13,997 nt of DNA from Flavobacterium psychrophilum (lineage in GTDB: Bacteria; Bacteroidota; Bacteroidia; Flavobacteriales; Flavobacteriaceae): positions 1 through 13,997 of the forward strand of contig CAMCBB010000044.1 in the NCBI GenBank assembly GCA_945872875.1, written 5' to 3'. Positions 6,396-13,821 of this stretch are shown piece by piece. The notes under the pieces are model-generated. The model searched no databases and had not been told where the DNA came from. It saw only the letters and a list, made by a program, of their open reading frames with translations. Position 1 is the first letter of the stretch. Every line of letters starts with the position of its first letter. The position numbers and the translations under genes are program-made.

Positions 6396-7121
6396 TTAAA
6401 GTAATAAACGGGCTTTTTCTAAATCTTCGGGAGTATCAATCCCAATGCCAACATGCGAAGTTGCAACCATTTTTATTCGTTTACCAAATTCCAAATAGCG
6501 CAATTGCTCCAGCTTTTCTGAAGCTTCTAACGATTGCATTGGTAACGCATAAAAGTCAAGTAGGGCTTGTTTACGGAAGGCATAAATTCCGATATGCTGG
6601 AAATAACGAACGCCTACATTTTTTTCTCTTGGATAAGGAATTACAGAACGAGAAAAATACAACGCAAAATTGGTTTGATCCACCACCACTTTCACATTAT
6701 TTGGATTTTGAATTTCACTTTCGTCATTAATTTCTCGCATTAGCGAAGCCAAATCAATATTTTTATTGACATCCGAATGATAAACCGAAATTAATTTTTG
6801 AAGTGAATCTTTATCAATAAATGGTTCATCGCCTTGCACATTTACCACAATATCTAAATCTAAATTGGCCACAGCTTCTGCAATACGATCACTCCCCGAT
6901 TCATGTTCTTTAACAGACATTATGGCCTTGCCACCATTGGATGATATTTCGTTATATATAATATCAGAGTCGGTTACCACAAAAACATCATCGAACAAAT
7001 TGGTATTTATTGTTGCTTGATAAGTTCTTAAAATGATGGTTTTACCTCCTAAATCCTGCATTAACTTTGCAGGAAAACGAGTGGAAGCATATCGAGCCGG
7101 AATAACAGCAATAATTTTCAT
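6396..7121 (-). CDS. kdsB: 3-deoxy-manno-octulosonate cytidylyltransferase (CMP-Kdo synthetase)
   Basis: This 241-residue cytosolic enzyme activates Kdo with CTP to CMP-Kdo for lipid A inner-core assembly. Signatures are the nucleotide loop [15 protein letters not shown] at 7-21, SGSDRIAEA at 75-83, VQGDEPFI at 95-102 with the metal-binding Asp98, and [11 protein letters not shown] near the C-terminus. The length is normal for KdsB. Its presence shows an outer membrane with Kdo-containing LPS. An exact -7 box at 7138-7145 lies just upstream, so kdsB is probably the first gene of the kdsB-acpH-AlkD-CLC operon. Confidence 0.96.
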   Translation of the reverse strand: MKIIAVIPARYASTRFPAKLMQDLGGKTIILRTYQATINTNLFDDVFVVTDSDIIYNEISSNGGKAIMSVKEHESGSDRIAEAVANLDLDIVVNVQGDEPFIDKDSLQKLISVYHSDVNKNIDLASLMREINDESEIQNPNNVKVVVDQTNFALYFSRSVIPYPREKNVGVRYFQHIGIYAFRKQALLDFYALPMQSLEASEKLEQLRYLEFGKRIKMVATSHVGIGIDTPEDLEKARLLL

Positions 7122-7137
7122 AACTAATTATTTTAAA

Positions 7138-7145
7138 CAAATATA
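7138..7145 (-). promoter_or_regulatory. -7 promoter box of the kdsB operon (TATATTTG)
   Basis: On the - strand this reads TATATTTG, an exact TAnnTTTG, 16 bases before the kdsB ATG. The short distance implies a very short leader. No clear -33 element was found. Confidence 0.55.
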
Positions 7146-7187
7146 ATAAATGGAATAATTAATAAAACTATATTGAAAATTGAAACG

Positions 7188-8552
7188 CTATCGTTTTAAT
7201 ATTAAATATTGAAACCCAGTTAAATTTATACTTCCTGATAACGTAATTGCGCTTTCATTTAAAGCGTTTATCCAATTTCCTTGTAATGCATTTGGAACAA
7301 CAAAAGTTTTTGAAGTATTTCTTACATTCACTAGTACAAGTATTTGTTGTGTAGCCGATGTTTTAGTAAATGCTACTACGTTTGAATCATTATAATTTAC
7401 TAAAGTTCCTGTTCTTGCTGTTGATGAAGTATTATAAAAACCCAACAAGCTGGTATATGCACTTAACATAGATCCATTTGAATTCCAATCAATTGTATTA
7501 ATACCGTTATAGGTAGCAGTAGAACTAACTCCTACTTCTTGACCGCAATAAATTAATGGAACTCCTTGTAAATAAATAGCAATTACAGAGGCTGCTAAAG
7601 CTCCATTCATTCCACCATAAACTGATATTGGTGTTGCAATATTCGATTCATCATGATTAGTTGTAAATCTTAATTTCTTTTTTCCACTTGGCACAAAGGC
7701 ATATTCAGTTGTGTTCGTTGTGAAAAAGGAAGTTGCATTACCTTGTGTAGTTCCAAAAACATTCTTTTCTGTACCTAAATAATCCCATGCGAAATTCATT
7801 TGAGAACCGGCAGTAAAATGATCGGCACGACTACCCTCTGCAAGTAAGATTAATTGTTTATTAGGAATTGAATTTAATGCCGTATTTGCTTGTTGCCAAA
7901 AATCATAGGGAACAAAATCGGCAGCATCAAATCGGAAACCATCAATATTTGCTTCTACAACCCAAAATTTCATTGCATTTATCATTGCCGTCCGCATTGC
8001 AGAATTACTAAAATCTAAATCGGCGACATCATTCCATGGAGTTCCGGCTGGACTAATTATTTGGCCACTGCTATTATGGGTATACCAATTAGGATTTGCA
8101 GTAATCCATGAATTATCCCAAGAAGTATGATTGGCTACCCAATCTAAAATAACCGCAATACCTTTTTGATGAGCAGCTGAAACTAAATTTTTTAAATCTT
8201 GTAAATTTCCAAGACTACTTCTCACAGAAGTGTAATCTTTAACACAATATGGAGATCCAAAGGAATTGACAACTCCAACAGGATAAATTGGCATAATCCA
8301 AATGGTATTTATTCCTAATGCTTTAATATTGTCTAATCTATTTGTAATTCCTTGAAGATTTTTTGAAGCACTAAAAGCTGTAGGATTTATTTCATACATA
8401 ACAATATCGGCAGTTGGCTTAGGAAAAAAACCATCAATATTACTTGAGGAGCCATTGGGTGCGGATGTATTTGAATCATTATTGCTGCACGAAGCAGTAG
8501 CTATTATACAAATAAAAACAAAAGATTTAATTATTATTGATTTGATATTCAT
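7188..8552 (-). CDS. GH13 alpha-amylase family lipoprotein
   Basis: This 454-residue glycoside hydrolase acts on alpha-glucans. The N-terminus is a lipoprotein signal peptide ending in ATASC with lipidated Cys22, followed by a Ser/Asn-rich linker, so the enzyme is membrane-anchored and probably surface or periplasmic. All four GH13 regions are present: DWVANH at 137-142, GFRFDA with nucleophile D209, LLAEGS with acid/base E239, and TNHDES with stabiliser D301. A C-terminal beta-sandwich of about 80 residues (from about 375) ends in GFQYLILKR. No SusC, SusD or SusR gene is adjacent, so it stands outside a classical polysaccharide utilisation locus. It lies 49 bases after the permease gene and may be read from that promoter. 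Confidence 0.93.
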   Translation of the reverse strand: MNIKSIIIKSFVFICIIATASCSNNDSNTSAPNGSSSNIDGFFPKPTADIVMYEINPTAFSASKNLQGITNRLDNIKALGINTIWIMPIYPVGVVNSFGSPYCVKDYTSVRSSLGNLQDLKNLVSAAHQKGIAVILDWVANHTSWDNSWITANPNWYTHNSSGQIISPAGTPWNDVADLDFSNSAMRTAMINAMKFWVVEANIDGFRFDAADFVPYDFWQQANTALNSIPNKQLILLAEGSRADHFTAGSQMNFAWDYLGTEKNVFGTTQGNATSFFTTNTTEYAFVPSGKKKLRFTTNHDESNIATPISVYGGMNGALAASVIAIYLQGVPLIYCGQEVGVSSTATYNGINTIDWNSNGSMLSAYTSLLGFYNTSSTARTGTLVNYNDSNVVAFTKTSATQQILVLVNVRNTSKTFVVPNALQGNWINALNESAITLSGSINLTGFQYLILKR

Positions 8553-8601
8553 TTAACGATATTTATAGTGTTGTTTTTATTTGCTTTACTAATGATTTAT
8601 G

Positions 8602-10521
8602 TTATTGATTGTTTAATTTACTGTTCTTGTAGCTAAAACCAAAATAAATAACTAATCCAATTAGTAGCCAACAAGTAAAATAAATCCAATTCCAAATACT
8701 TAGTTGCGACATCATGTATAAGCAGCAAATTAGTCCCAATAATGGAATTAAAGAAAGGTTTCGTTTCCAAGACCAAACCAATAATCCGATAAGGGTAAAC
8801 AAGAAAATCCACATTGGAATTTTATGTTTAAATAAACTCATTCCGCTTTCGTATTTTTGATTTTCTGAAATTGGTAACGAATCAATTACATTTTTATATT
8901 GTGTTTCATCCTCATAGTAGGTACTCAATAACTCCTCTAAATCGGTTGGTTTTTCATTACCAATTGTTTTATCGGTTAAGAAATCAAACACTTTTTTAGT
9001 GCCGTCCTCACCCAGAGCTGTAATTATTTCGGTTGGGTTTTTAATTTGTTTTTCATTCGAAATAAAATTCAGGGTATCTTGTTTGAATTTTGTGAAAGCA
9101 AATACCAATCCGACTACCATTAATAGCGGAAAAATATACTTCGAATTCAAATACGGAGTTTTAAATTTTCCTCGTGAAATGTTGGGTTTGTTTTGCAATA
9201 CCAATACCCCAGCGCATACCAATACAAAAGCGAATAAAGTGCCGATACTGCATAAATCGGTTACCATAGTAAGATTTAAAAACAATGCCGGAATTGCCAC
9301 TACAAAACCAGTTACAATGGTTGCATAAGAAGGCGTTTGAAATTTTGGATGTACTTTAGAAAAACGCTTTGGAAGTAACCCATCGCGACTCATGCTCATC
9401 CATATTCTAGGTTGTCCCATTTGAAATACCAACAACACCGAAGCCATAGCAATTACGGCACTCACACCAATAATTCCCGACATCCATTGGAGATTTAATT
9501 TATCAAAAACAAAAGCCAAAGGATCACCAACATTTAGGTCAGTATAATTCACCATTCCGGTTAAAACCAATGCAATAATAATATATAAAATGGTGCAAAT
9601 AATGATTGCCCACATCATACCTCTAGGCAAATCGCGTTGCGGATCTTTACATTCTTCTGCAGTAGTAGAAATGGCATCAAAACCAATATAGGCAAAGAAA
9701 ACTGCAGAAACTCCTTTTAAAATTCCTCCTACTCCATTTGGTGCAAACGGATGCCAATTATTGGTATCGATATGAAAAATACCTACTGCAATAACCAATA
9801 AAATAATACAAAGTTTCACCACCACCATTAAGTTACTGGCATTACGGGATTCTTTCATTCCTCTGTAAACCAATGCCGTAATAATCACAATAATTAATAA
9901 AGCAGGTAAATCAGCAATAAAATGAAGTGACCCAATTGTAGGAGAAGTAGTATAGGCCGTGTAGGCCATTTGCAATCCATCCGATAAATTTTCAAATGAT
10001 TTTCCCCCGCTCATTAGGGCAGTTGCCTCTTTAAATCCGTTGGAAGCCGTAAGATAATCCATTTGAATCCATTGAGGCATGTGTACCCCAATACTATCGA
10101 GCAATCCGGTGAAATAATCACTCCACGAAATAGCAACCGTAATGTTCCCAATGGCATATTCCATGATTAATGCCCATCCAATAATCCAAGCAATTAGCTC
10201 ACCAAAGGCTACATAAGAATAGGTATAAGCACTTCCCGAAACCGGAACCATAGAAGCAAACTCGGCATAGGCAAAGGCAGCAAAACTACAAGCGATGGCC
10301 GTAAATAAAAATAAGAAAATTACTGCAGGACCTCCGTCATAACTAGCTTTCCCGATGGTGCTGAAAATTCCGGCGCCAATAATGGCAGCAATTCCAAAGG
10401 CAGTTAAGTCTCTAGCTTTTAGGTGCTTTCCTAAAGATTGATGACCGTCCGATTCATTTTTGGCAACCTGATTTAATATATCTTGAATGGATTTTTTTCG
10501 AAATAAATTGGAAAAATTCAT
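8602..10521 (-). CDS. APC-superfamily amino-acid permease with a large late loop
   Basis: This 639-residue inner-membrane transporter belongs to the cationic/general amino-acid branch of the APC superfamily. The N-terminal helix carries the unwound-helix motif AAIIGAGIFSTIG, followed by FAYAEFASMVPVSGSAYTYSY and the GFDAISTTAEE motif of helix 6-7; at least 12 hydrophobic segments are visible. I chose the ATG at 10519-10521 rather than the in-frame ATG at 10566, because the exact -7 box at 10555-10562 lies between them and the longer form would start upstream of its own promoter. An insertion of about 88 hydrophilic residues (KQDTLNF to FKHK) separates two late helices. The substrate cannot be told from sequence. 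Confidence 0.92.
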   Translation of the reverse strand: MNFSNLFRKKSIQDILNQVAKNESDGHQSLGKHLKARDLTAFGIAAIIGAGIFSTIGKASYDGGPAVIFLFLFTAIACSFAAFAYAEFASMVPVSGSAYTYSYVAFGELIAWIIGWALIMEYAIGNITVAISWSDYFTGLLDSIGVHMPQWIQMDYLTASNGFKEATALMSGGKSFENLSDGLQMAYTAYTTSPTIGSLHFIADLPALLIIVIITALVYRGMKESRNASNLMVVVKLCIILLVIAVGIFHIDTNNWHPFAPNGVGGILKGVSAVFFAYIGFDAISTTAEECKDPQRDLPRGMMWAIIICTILYIIIALVLTGMVNYTDLNVGDPLAFVFDKLNLQWMSGIIGVSAVIAMASVLLVFQMGQPRIWMSMSRDGLLPKRFSKVHPKFQTPSYATIVTGFVVAIPALFLNLTMVTDLCSIGTLFAFVLVCAGVLVLQNKPNISRGKFKTPYLNSKYIFPLLMVVGLVFAFTKFKQDTLNFISNEKQIKNPTEIITALGEDGTKKVFDFLTDKTIGNEKPTDLEELLSTYYEDETQYKNVIDSLPISENQKYESGMSLFKHKIPMWIFLFTLIGLLVWSWKRNLSLIPLLGLICCLYMMSQLSIWNWIYFTCWLLIGLVIYFGFSYKNSKLNNQ

Positions 10522-10554
10522 GTAGTCTGAGTTGTATTTAGTAAATTTAAAAAA

Positions 10555-10562
10555 CAAATATA
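10555..10562 (-). promoter_or_regulatory. -7 promoter box of the amino-acid permease gene (TATATTTG)
   Basis: On the - strand this is TATATTTG, an exact TAnnTTTG, 33 bases before the ATG at 10521. It decides between two in-frame starts of the permease. Confidence 0.6.
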
Positions 10563-10672
10563 ACATAATATCAACTGCTTTGAAAAAAATAAAAAATACT
10601 AATTATAACAAAAAACTATTGCTTAATAAAAATATATAATTAATATTGATAAAAGATTAATGTGTTTCGCTG

Positions 10673-10680
10673 TATTTTTG
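10673..10680 (+). promoter_or_regulatory. -7 promoter box of the peroxiredoxin operon (TATTTTTG)
   Basis: TATTTTTG matches TAnnTTTG exactly and lies 36 bases before the ATG at 10717. A TTG at 10646-10648 is a possible -33 element but is 24 bases away, slightly too far. The ATG at 10660 lies upstream of this box and is rejected as a start. Confidence 0.6.
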
Positions 10681-10716
10681 CAAAAGAAAATTAATTTAAT
10701 AACTAAAATTTATATC

Positions 10717-11352
10717 ATGGCATTAGTAGGAAAAAAATTCCCAAACATTACAGTTGATGCAATCTCATTTATGGGAGATAATTTAAGAATTAACGTCTTA
10801 GAAGAAGCAACTAAAAACAAGAAAAAAGTATTATTGTTTTGGTACCCAAAAGACTTCACATTTGTATGTCCAACTGAATTACACGCTTTTCAAGCTGCAT
10901 TACAAGATTTTGAAAAAAGAAATACCATGGTAATTGGTGCTTCGTGCGATACTAACGAAGTACACTTTGCTTGGTTAAACACTGCAAAAAACAATGGTGG
11001 AATTGAAGGTGTTACTTATCCAATCCTTGCGGATACAACTCGTAACTTATCAGCGGCTTTAGATATTTTAGATGCAGAATGGGTTTATGACGAAGAAATG
11101 AATGACGAAATCCTAGAAGGATCGAATGTAACTTACAGAGCTACTTATTTAATTGACGAAGAAGGTAAAATTTTTCACGAAAGTGTAAATGATATGCCAT
11201 TAGGTAGAAATGTAAACGAATACATCCGTTTGATTGATGCGTATACACACGTTCAAACTAAAGGAGAAGTTTGTCCTGCAAACTGGGAAGAAGGAAAAGA
11301 CGCAATGAATGCAGACCGAAATAGTACTGCTTCTTACTTAGCTTCTCACTAA
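10717..11352 (+). CDS. 2-Cys peroxiredoxin, AhpC/Prx1 type
   Basis: This 211-residue cytosolic peroxidase reduces H2O2 and organic peroxides through a cysteine pair. The peroxidatic C51 is in DFTFVCPTEL and the resolving C186 in GEVCPANW, which is the typical 2-Cys (AhpC/Prx1) arrangement. A third cysteine, C77 (GASCDTN), is present. It has GGIEG where sensitive enzymes have GGLG, and ends in SYLASH without the YF motif, suggesting resistance to over-oxidation. The start at 10717 gives the family-typical MALVGKKFPN; the in-frame ATG at 10660 precedes the promoter. A thioredoxin gene follows 71 bases later, the likely electron donor, since no AhpF flavoprotein is nearby. Confidence 0.96.
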   Translation: MALVGKKFPNITVDAISFMGDNLRINVLEEATKNKKKVLLFWYPKDFTFVCPTELHAFQAALQDFEKRNTMVIGASCDTNEVHFAWLNTAKNNGGIEGVTYPILADTTRNLSAALDILDAEWVYDEEMNDEILEGSNVTYRATYLIDEEGKIFHESVNDMPLGRNVNEYIRLIDAYTHVQTKGEVCPANWEEGKDAMNADRNSTASYLASH

Positions 11353-11363
11353 AAAAAGTTTCT

Positions 11364-11401
11364 AGTTTCAGGTTTCAAGTTAGCGCTTGAAACTTGAAAC
11401 T
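11364..11401 (+). repeat. Long intergenic hairpin between peroxiredoxin and thioredoxin genes
   Basis: Bases 11364-11379 and 11386-11401 form a 16-bp stem with one G-T wobble around the 6-base loop TTAGCG. Each arm is itself a doubled GTTTCA-like word. There is no T-run after it, so it is not a standard terminator. It is more likely an mRNA-stabilising or partial-termination hairpin, or one member of an interspersed palindromic repeat family. Confidence 0.75.
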
Positions 11402-11423
11402 TTAAATCCTAAACTCAAAAAAC

Positions 11424-11732
11424 ATGTTTTCAGAAATAGAACAAGATAATTTATCCGAAGTAATTGCTAACAACCCTGTAGTTGTGGTACAATATTCTGC
11501 TTCGTGGTGCGGTAACTGCCGAATCATGAAACCAAAATTTAAAATGTTGGCTTCACAAAATGAAGGAATTCCATTTTTAATTATAGATGCGGAACAATTT
11601 CCAGAATCTAGAAAATTAGCCAAAGTAGACAACTTACCTACTTTTGCCACTTTCAAAAATGGCGTATTAGTTAACCAAACCCAAACTAACAAAGCCGAAG
11701 TATTAACTGAATTAGTGAATGAAGTAGTTTAG
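11424..11732 (+). CDS. Thioredoxin-family protein
   Basis: This is a 102-residue single-domain thioredoxin. The redox motif WCGNC is at 28-32 (C29, C32), after the strand VVVVQYSAS. The cis-proline is P72 in NLPTFATF, and a Lys/Gly turn (KNGV) follows as in other thioredoxins. The active-site dipeptide is Gly-Asn rather than the Gly-Pro of housekeeping thioredoxin, which usually shifts the redox potential. It has no signal peptide, so it acts in the cytosol. It follows the peroxiredoxin gene on the same strand and probably reduces that enzyme; that link is inferred from position. The ORF on the opposite strand (11402-11692) is its shadow. Confidence 0.94.
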   Translation: MFSEIEQDNLSEVIANNPVVVVQYSASWCGNCRIMKPKFKMLASQNEGIPFLIIDAEQFPESRKLAKVDNLPTFATFKNGVLVNQTQTNKAEVLTELVNEVV

Positions 11733-11793
11733 TTTCTTTTAGTTGCTAAGCAAATATGCAAAAGAAAAACTCAGAACCTTAGATCCTTAAAAA

Positions 11794-12051
11794 ATGAAAT
11801 TACCTGTAATAAAACACCTTACTCAATTTATTGAAGACAACGATTCGGACTACTTAATCGAAACGATTGAAGTACTTGAAAATCTTTGTGAAGTTCCCAC
11901 TTTAAAAGACGAAGAACTAGAAGTAATTGGAGAATTAATTTCAAATATGTATGGTGCAATCGAAGTGAATAAAATGATCAAAGAAGGGAAAGATAAAAAA
12001 GAGGCACTAAACGATTTCATGAAACGGGTTTTAGGCTCTATTGATAAATAA
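11794..12051 (+). CDS. Small conserved protein of the peroxiredoxin operon (DUF6952-like)
   Basis: This is an 85-residue, acidic, helical protein with no cysteine pair and no membrane segment; C32 is the only cysteine. The sequence runs MKLPVIKHLTQFIEDND, then TIEVLENLCEVPTLKDEELEVIGELISNMYGAIEVNKM and a basic C-terminal helix (FMKRVLGSIDK). From memory, a protein of this size and look follows peroxiredoxin and thioredoxin genes in many Flavobacteriia and is labelled DUF6952; I cannot check the label. It is the last gene before a strong terminator. The operon position suggests a part in peroxide defence, but its activity is unknown. Confidence 0.78.
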   Translation: MKLPVIKHLTQFIEDNDSDYLIETIEVLENLCEVPTLKDEELEVIGELISNMYGAIEVNKMIKEGKDKKEALNDFMKRVLGSIDK

Positions 12052-12077
12052 AAAAGGCTCCAATCGGAGCCTTTTTT
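12050..12077. terminator. Intrinsic terminator of the peroxiredoxin operon
   Basis: GGCTCC (12056-12061), loop AATC, and GGAGCC (12066-12071) form a GC-rich stem with six A before and six T after. It begins at the stop codon of the small protein gene. The A/T flanks make it usable in both directions, so it may also end the convergent arsenic operon. Confidence 0.93.
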
Positions 12078-12086
12078 ATTACGTTT

Positions 12087-12212
12087 TTAAACAAATAACC
12101 ATATTATATTTATCAAACTAAACTTTGGATCAAAACCCCATATTAGTTGTAAAATAGTTATAGAAATGGTTATTATAATTATTTTCTTGTGCTTTACAAT
12201 AAATTCTTTCAT
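12087..12212 (-). CDS. 41-residue hydrophobic peptide at the end of the ars operon
   Basis: This short gene runs from ATG (12210-12212) to TAA (12087-12089). The peptide begins MKEFIVKHKK, has a hydrophobic helix (IIIITISITILQLIW), a turn GFDPKF, and a second hydrophobic stretch ending NIIWLFV. A positive N-terminus followed by two apolar segments fits a small inner-membrane protein. It begins 12 bases after the stop of the arsenate reductase gene on the same strand and ends 10 bases before the shared terminator, filling the gap neatly. I do not recognise a family. In related operons this slot is often taken by an arsenite exporter. The gene is plausible from codon pattern and placement only. 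Confidence 0.55.
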   Translation of the reverse strand: MKEFIVKHKKIIIITISITILQLIWGFDPKFSLINIIWLFV

Positions 12213-12224
12213 GGTTAACTAAGA

Positions 12225-12833
12225 TTATTTTATTTGACTAAATACATAATACATTTCTGAAGCAATTTCTAAACTGCGTTCAGCATATTTTTCATCCATT
12301 AATTCGGTTCCGTCAAATGCTTTTGGGTCGTTGTATTTTACTGGAAATCGCGCTTCTGCACCAAAAACAATTGGACAACCTTCATCGGCGTTATTACAAG
12401 TCATAATTGCTCCAAAATTGCTTTTTGGATTAAAATCATCCGAATATACTTTTGAAAAACAGGTAATTGGAGCTTGACTTTCATCAAATCCTACTTCATA
12501 AATTGGGTTGTTTGATTCATTAATTTTATCAATTTGAAAACCTTGATTTCGTAATATTTCAGCAACTTTAGGGAACATGGCCGTTGCCTCAGTCCCCCCT
12601 GAATAACAAAAAACCTTATCAATATTAAATTGAAAAGCCATCGTTTGAGCCCAAATTTGAGACAAATGACTTCTTCGAGAATTGTGCGTACAGATAAAGT
12701 TTAATCGAATGTCTTGATTTGAATTTACCTTGTTTTGAATGTAATCAACAAGAGGATTCAATACCTCTTTTCGCTCTTTTGAAACTTCAATTAATGAAAT
12801 AGATTTAATAGTTTTTTCTAAATTTGGGTACAT
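12225..12833 (-). CDS. Arsenate reductase-like low-molecular-weight phosphatase
   Basis: This 202-residue protein has an LMW tyrosine-phosphatase fold. The phosphate loop is C48-T-H-N-S-R-R54-S, a CX5R signature, preceded by the strand LNFI. The acid loop Asp-Pro is probably D169-P170 (YNDPKAFDG). Further cysteines C125, C146 and C153 could carry the disulfide relay used by thioredoxin-coupled arsenate reductases. A true protein phosphatase is the alternative, but the neighbours (ArsR and a DUF6428-like protein in a - strand operon, gaps of 14 and 22 bases) favour arsenate reduction to arsenite. The length, about 50 residues above the minimal LMW-PTP, comes from an N-terminal helix and a longer middle. 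Confidence 0.85.
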   Translation of the reverse strand: MYPNLEKTIKSISLIEVSKERKEVLNPLVDYIQNKVNSNQDIRLNFICTHNSRRSHLSQIWAQTMAFQFNIDKVFCYSGGTEATAMFPKVAEILRNQGFQIDKINESNNPIYEVGFDESQAPITCFSKVYSDDFNPKSNFGAIMTCNNADEGCPIVFGAEARFPVKYNDPKAFDGTELMDEKYAERSLEIASEMYYVFSQIK

Positions 12834-12847
12834 AACAAAAAATTAAA

Positions 12848-13324
12848 TTAACAACAACCAGAATTTGGAGTACAACAAGATGAATCTTTTACTTTCCATT
12901 CACCCATTTTTACTTTCAATTTTTCTGGAGGAATACCACATTTGTCTTTTGCTAAACAATCGGTTAGTTTAGAAATTAATTGAAAGTGGGTTCCGTCAAA
13001 TTGCAGGTCGAATTTACCAATAGTATCTTTCATTTGATATTCGACTTCGATTTCTAAATCAGGAATTTGTAACTTTTCTTCAGATAATTCGATGATATTT
13101 AACAATTTTTCTGGATGCAAACGGTGATCAAAGTCGTTGGCTTCCCAAAGTTGAAAATTTGCAACTTCTTCGCTTCTAACTACGCCACCACAATCAATAA
13201 AATGTTTTGATATTTTACCGACTTCGGTTACATGAAAATGACTCGGAACCAATTCACCATTGGGTAATTGAAATGAAATTTGAGTCAAACTTTTTAATTG
13301 AGATTTAATTTCGGATAGTTTCAT
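12848..13324 (-). CDS. DUF6428-like protein with dicysteine-rich tail
   Basis: This 158-residue cytosolic protein is usually found beside arsR in Bacteroidota and is, from memory, labelled DUF6428; its activity is not known to me. The N-terminal part has a conserved-looking core (LVPSHFHVTEVGKI, FIDCGGVVRSEE, FQLWEANDFDHRLHPEKL) with two His-rich stretches. The C-terminus carries C-L-A-K-D-K-C and ends SSCCTPNSGCC, two vicinal cysteine pairs five residues apart. Such paired thiols suit As(III) or soft-metal binding, so a chaperone or sensor role for arsenite is a reasonable inference. It lies between arsR and the reductase gene in one operon. Confidence 0.78.
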   Translation of the reverse strand: MKLSEIKSQLKSLTQISFQLPNGELVPSHFHVTEVGKISKHFIDCGGVVRSEEVANFQLWEANDFDHRLHPEKLLNIIELSEEKLQIPDLEIEVEYQMKDTIGKFDLQFDGTHFQLISKLTDCLAKDKCGIPPEKLKVKMGEWKVKDSSCCTPNSGCC

Positions 13325-13346
13325 AATTATTTTTTTTTGTAAGCTA

Positions 13347-13670
13347 TTAGCAACATTTATTTTTTAATTGAAGGTTAATCGTATTAAAATAGTTTTCAAT
13401 TATTTGAATCGTATCTGGATTTATGCAATAACAAATTGCGGTCCCTTCGATAGTTCCCTTAATAATGTTTGCATTTTTTAATTCTTTTAAATGCTGCGAA
13501 ATTGTTGGCTGAGCCAATGGAAGCTCATTGACAATATCACCACAAATGCAAGTATCCACCGATAATAAATATTCAATAATTGCAACTCTAGCTGGATGTG
13601 ATATTGCTTTAAATAGGTTTGCTAATTCGTTTTGCTTTTCCGAAAAGAAATCTGATTTTGATGCTCCCAT
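13347..13670 (-). CDS. arsR: ArsR/SmtB-family transcriptional repressor
   Basis: This 107-residue winged-helix repressor is counted from the ATG at 13668-13670; a GTG two codons upstream (13676) is also in frame but less likely. The DNA-binding helices are NLFKAISHPARVAIIEYLL and PLAQPTISQHLKELKNANII. The inducer site is probably C41 and C43 in DTCICGDIV, the usual ArsR As(III) position. Another pair, C80/C82 (ICYCIN), lies in the wing, and the protein ends in a Cys-Cys. It heads the operon with the DUF6428-like and reductase genes. A palindrome at 13687-13698 in its promoter is the likely operator, giving self-repression relieved by arsenite or antimonite. Confidence 0.93.
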   Translation of the reverse strand: MGASKSDFFSEKQNELANLFKAISHPARVAIIEYLLSVDTCICGDIVNELPLAQPTISQHLKELKNANIIKGTIEGTAICYCINPDTIQIIENYFNTINLQLKNKCC

Positions 13671-13686
13671 AATCACATGTATTTAT

Positions 13687-13700
13687 ATATTGCAATATTA
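13687..13700 (-). promoter_or_regulatory. Putative ArsR operator overlapping the ars promoter
   Basis: ATATTGCAATAT (13687-13698) is a perfect 12-base palindrome 17 bases before the arsR ATG. On the - strand it overlaps TAATATTG (13693-13700), one mismatch from the TAnnTTTG -7 box. A repressor bound here would block RNA polymerase. The match of palindrome to promoter is seen; binding by ArsR is inferred. Confidence 0.45.
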
Positions 13701-13790
13701 CAATAAAATAAATACATTTTAATAATTATTTTAATAAAATACATTTCAAAAATTCACATTTACTAATTCTTAAATCCTAAATATTTTTAC

Positions 13791-13798
13791 TACTTTTG
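13791..13798 (+). promoter_or_regulatory. -7 promoter box of tpx (TACTTTTG)
   Basis: TACTTTTG is an exact TAnnTTTG, 23 bases before the tpx ATG. The tpx and arsR genes are divergent with a 151-base intergenic region, and their boxes are about 90 bases apart, so the promoters look independent. Confidence 0.6.
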
Positions 13799-13821
13799 AA
13801 TTCTTAAAAACACAAATAAAA

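Noticed and set aside
6461..6730. 89-codon + strand ORF
   Set aside because: It is antisense to kdsB, whose motifs are certain.
8999..9328. 109-codon + strand ORF
   Set aside because: It is a shadow of the amino-acid permease gene.
10522..10566. Longer N-terminus for the permease (ATG at 10566)
   Set aside because: The exact -7 box at 10555-10562 lies downstream of that ATG, and the extra residues do not look like the family N-terminus.
10660..10716. Longer N-terminus for the peroxiredoxin (ATG at 10660)
   Set aside because: It starts upstream of the -7 box at 10673-10680, and the family begins at MALVGKKFP.
11402..11692. 96-codon - strand ORF
   Set aside because: It is antisense to the thioredoxin gene with its WCGNC motif.
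13528..13722. 64-codon + strand ORF
   Set aside because: It is antisense to arsR and crosses its promoter.
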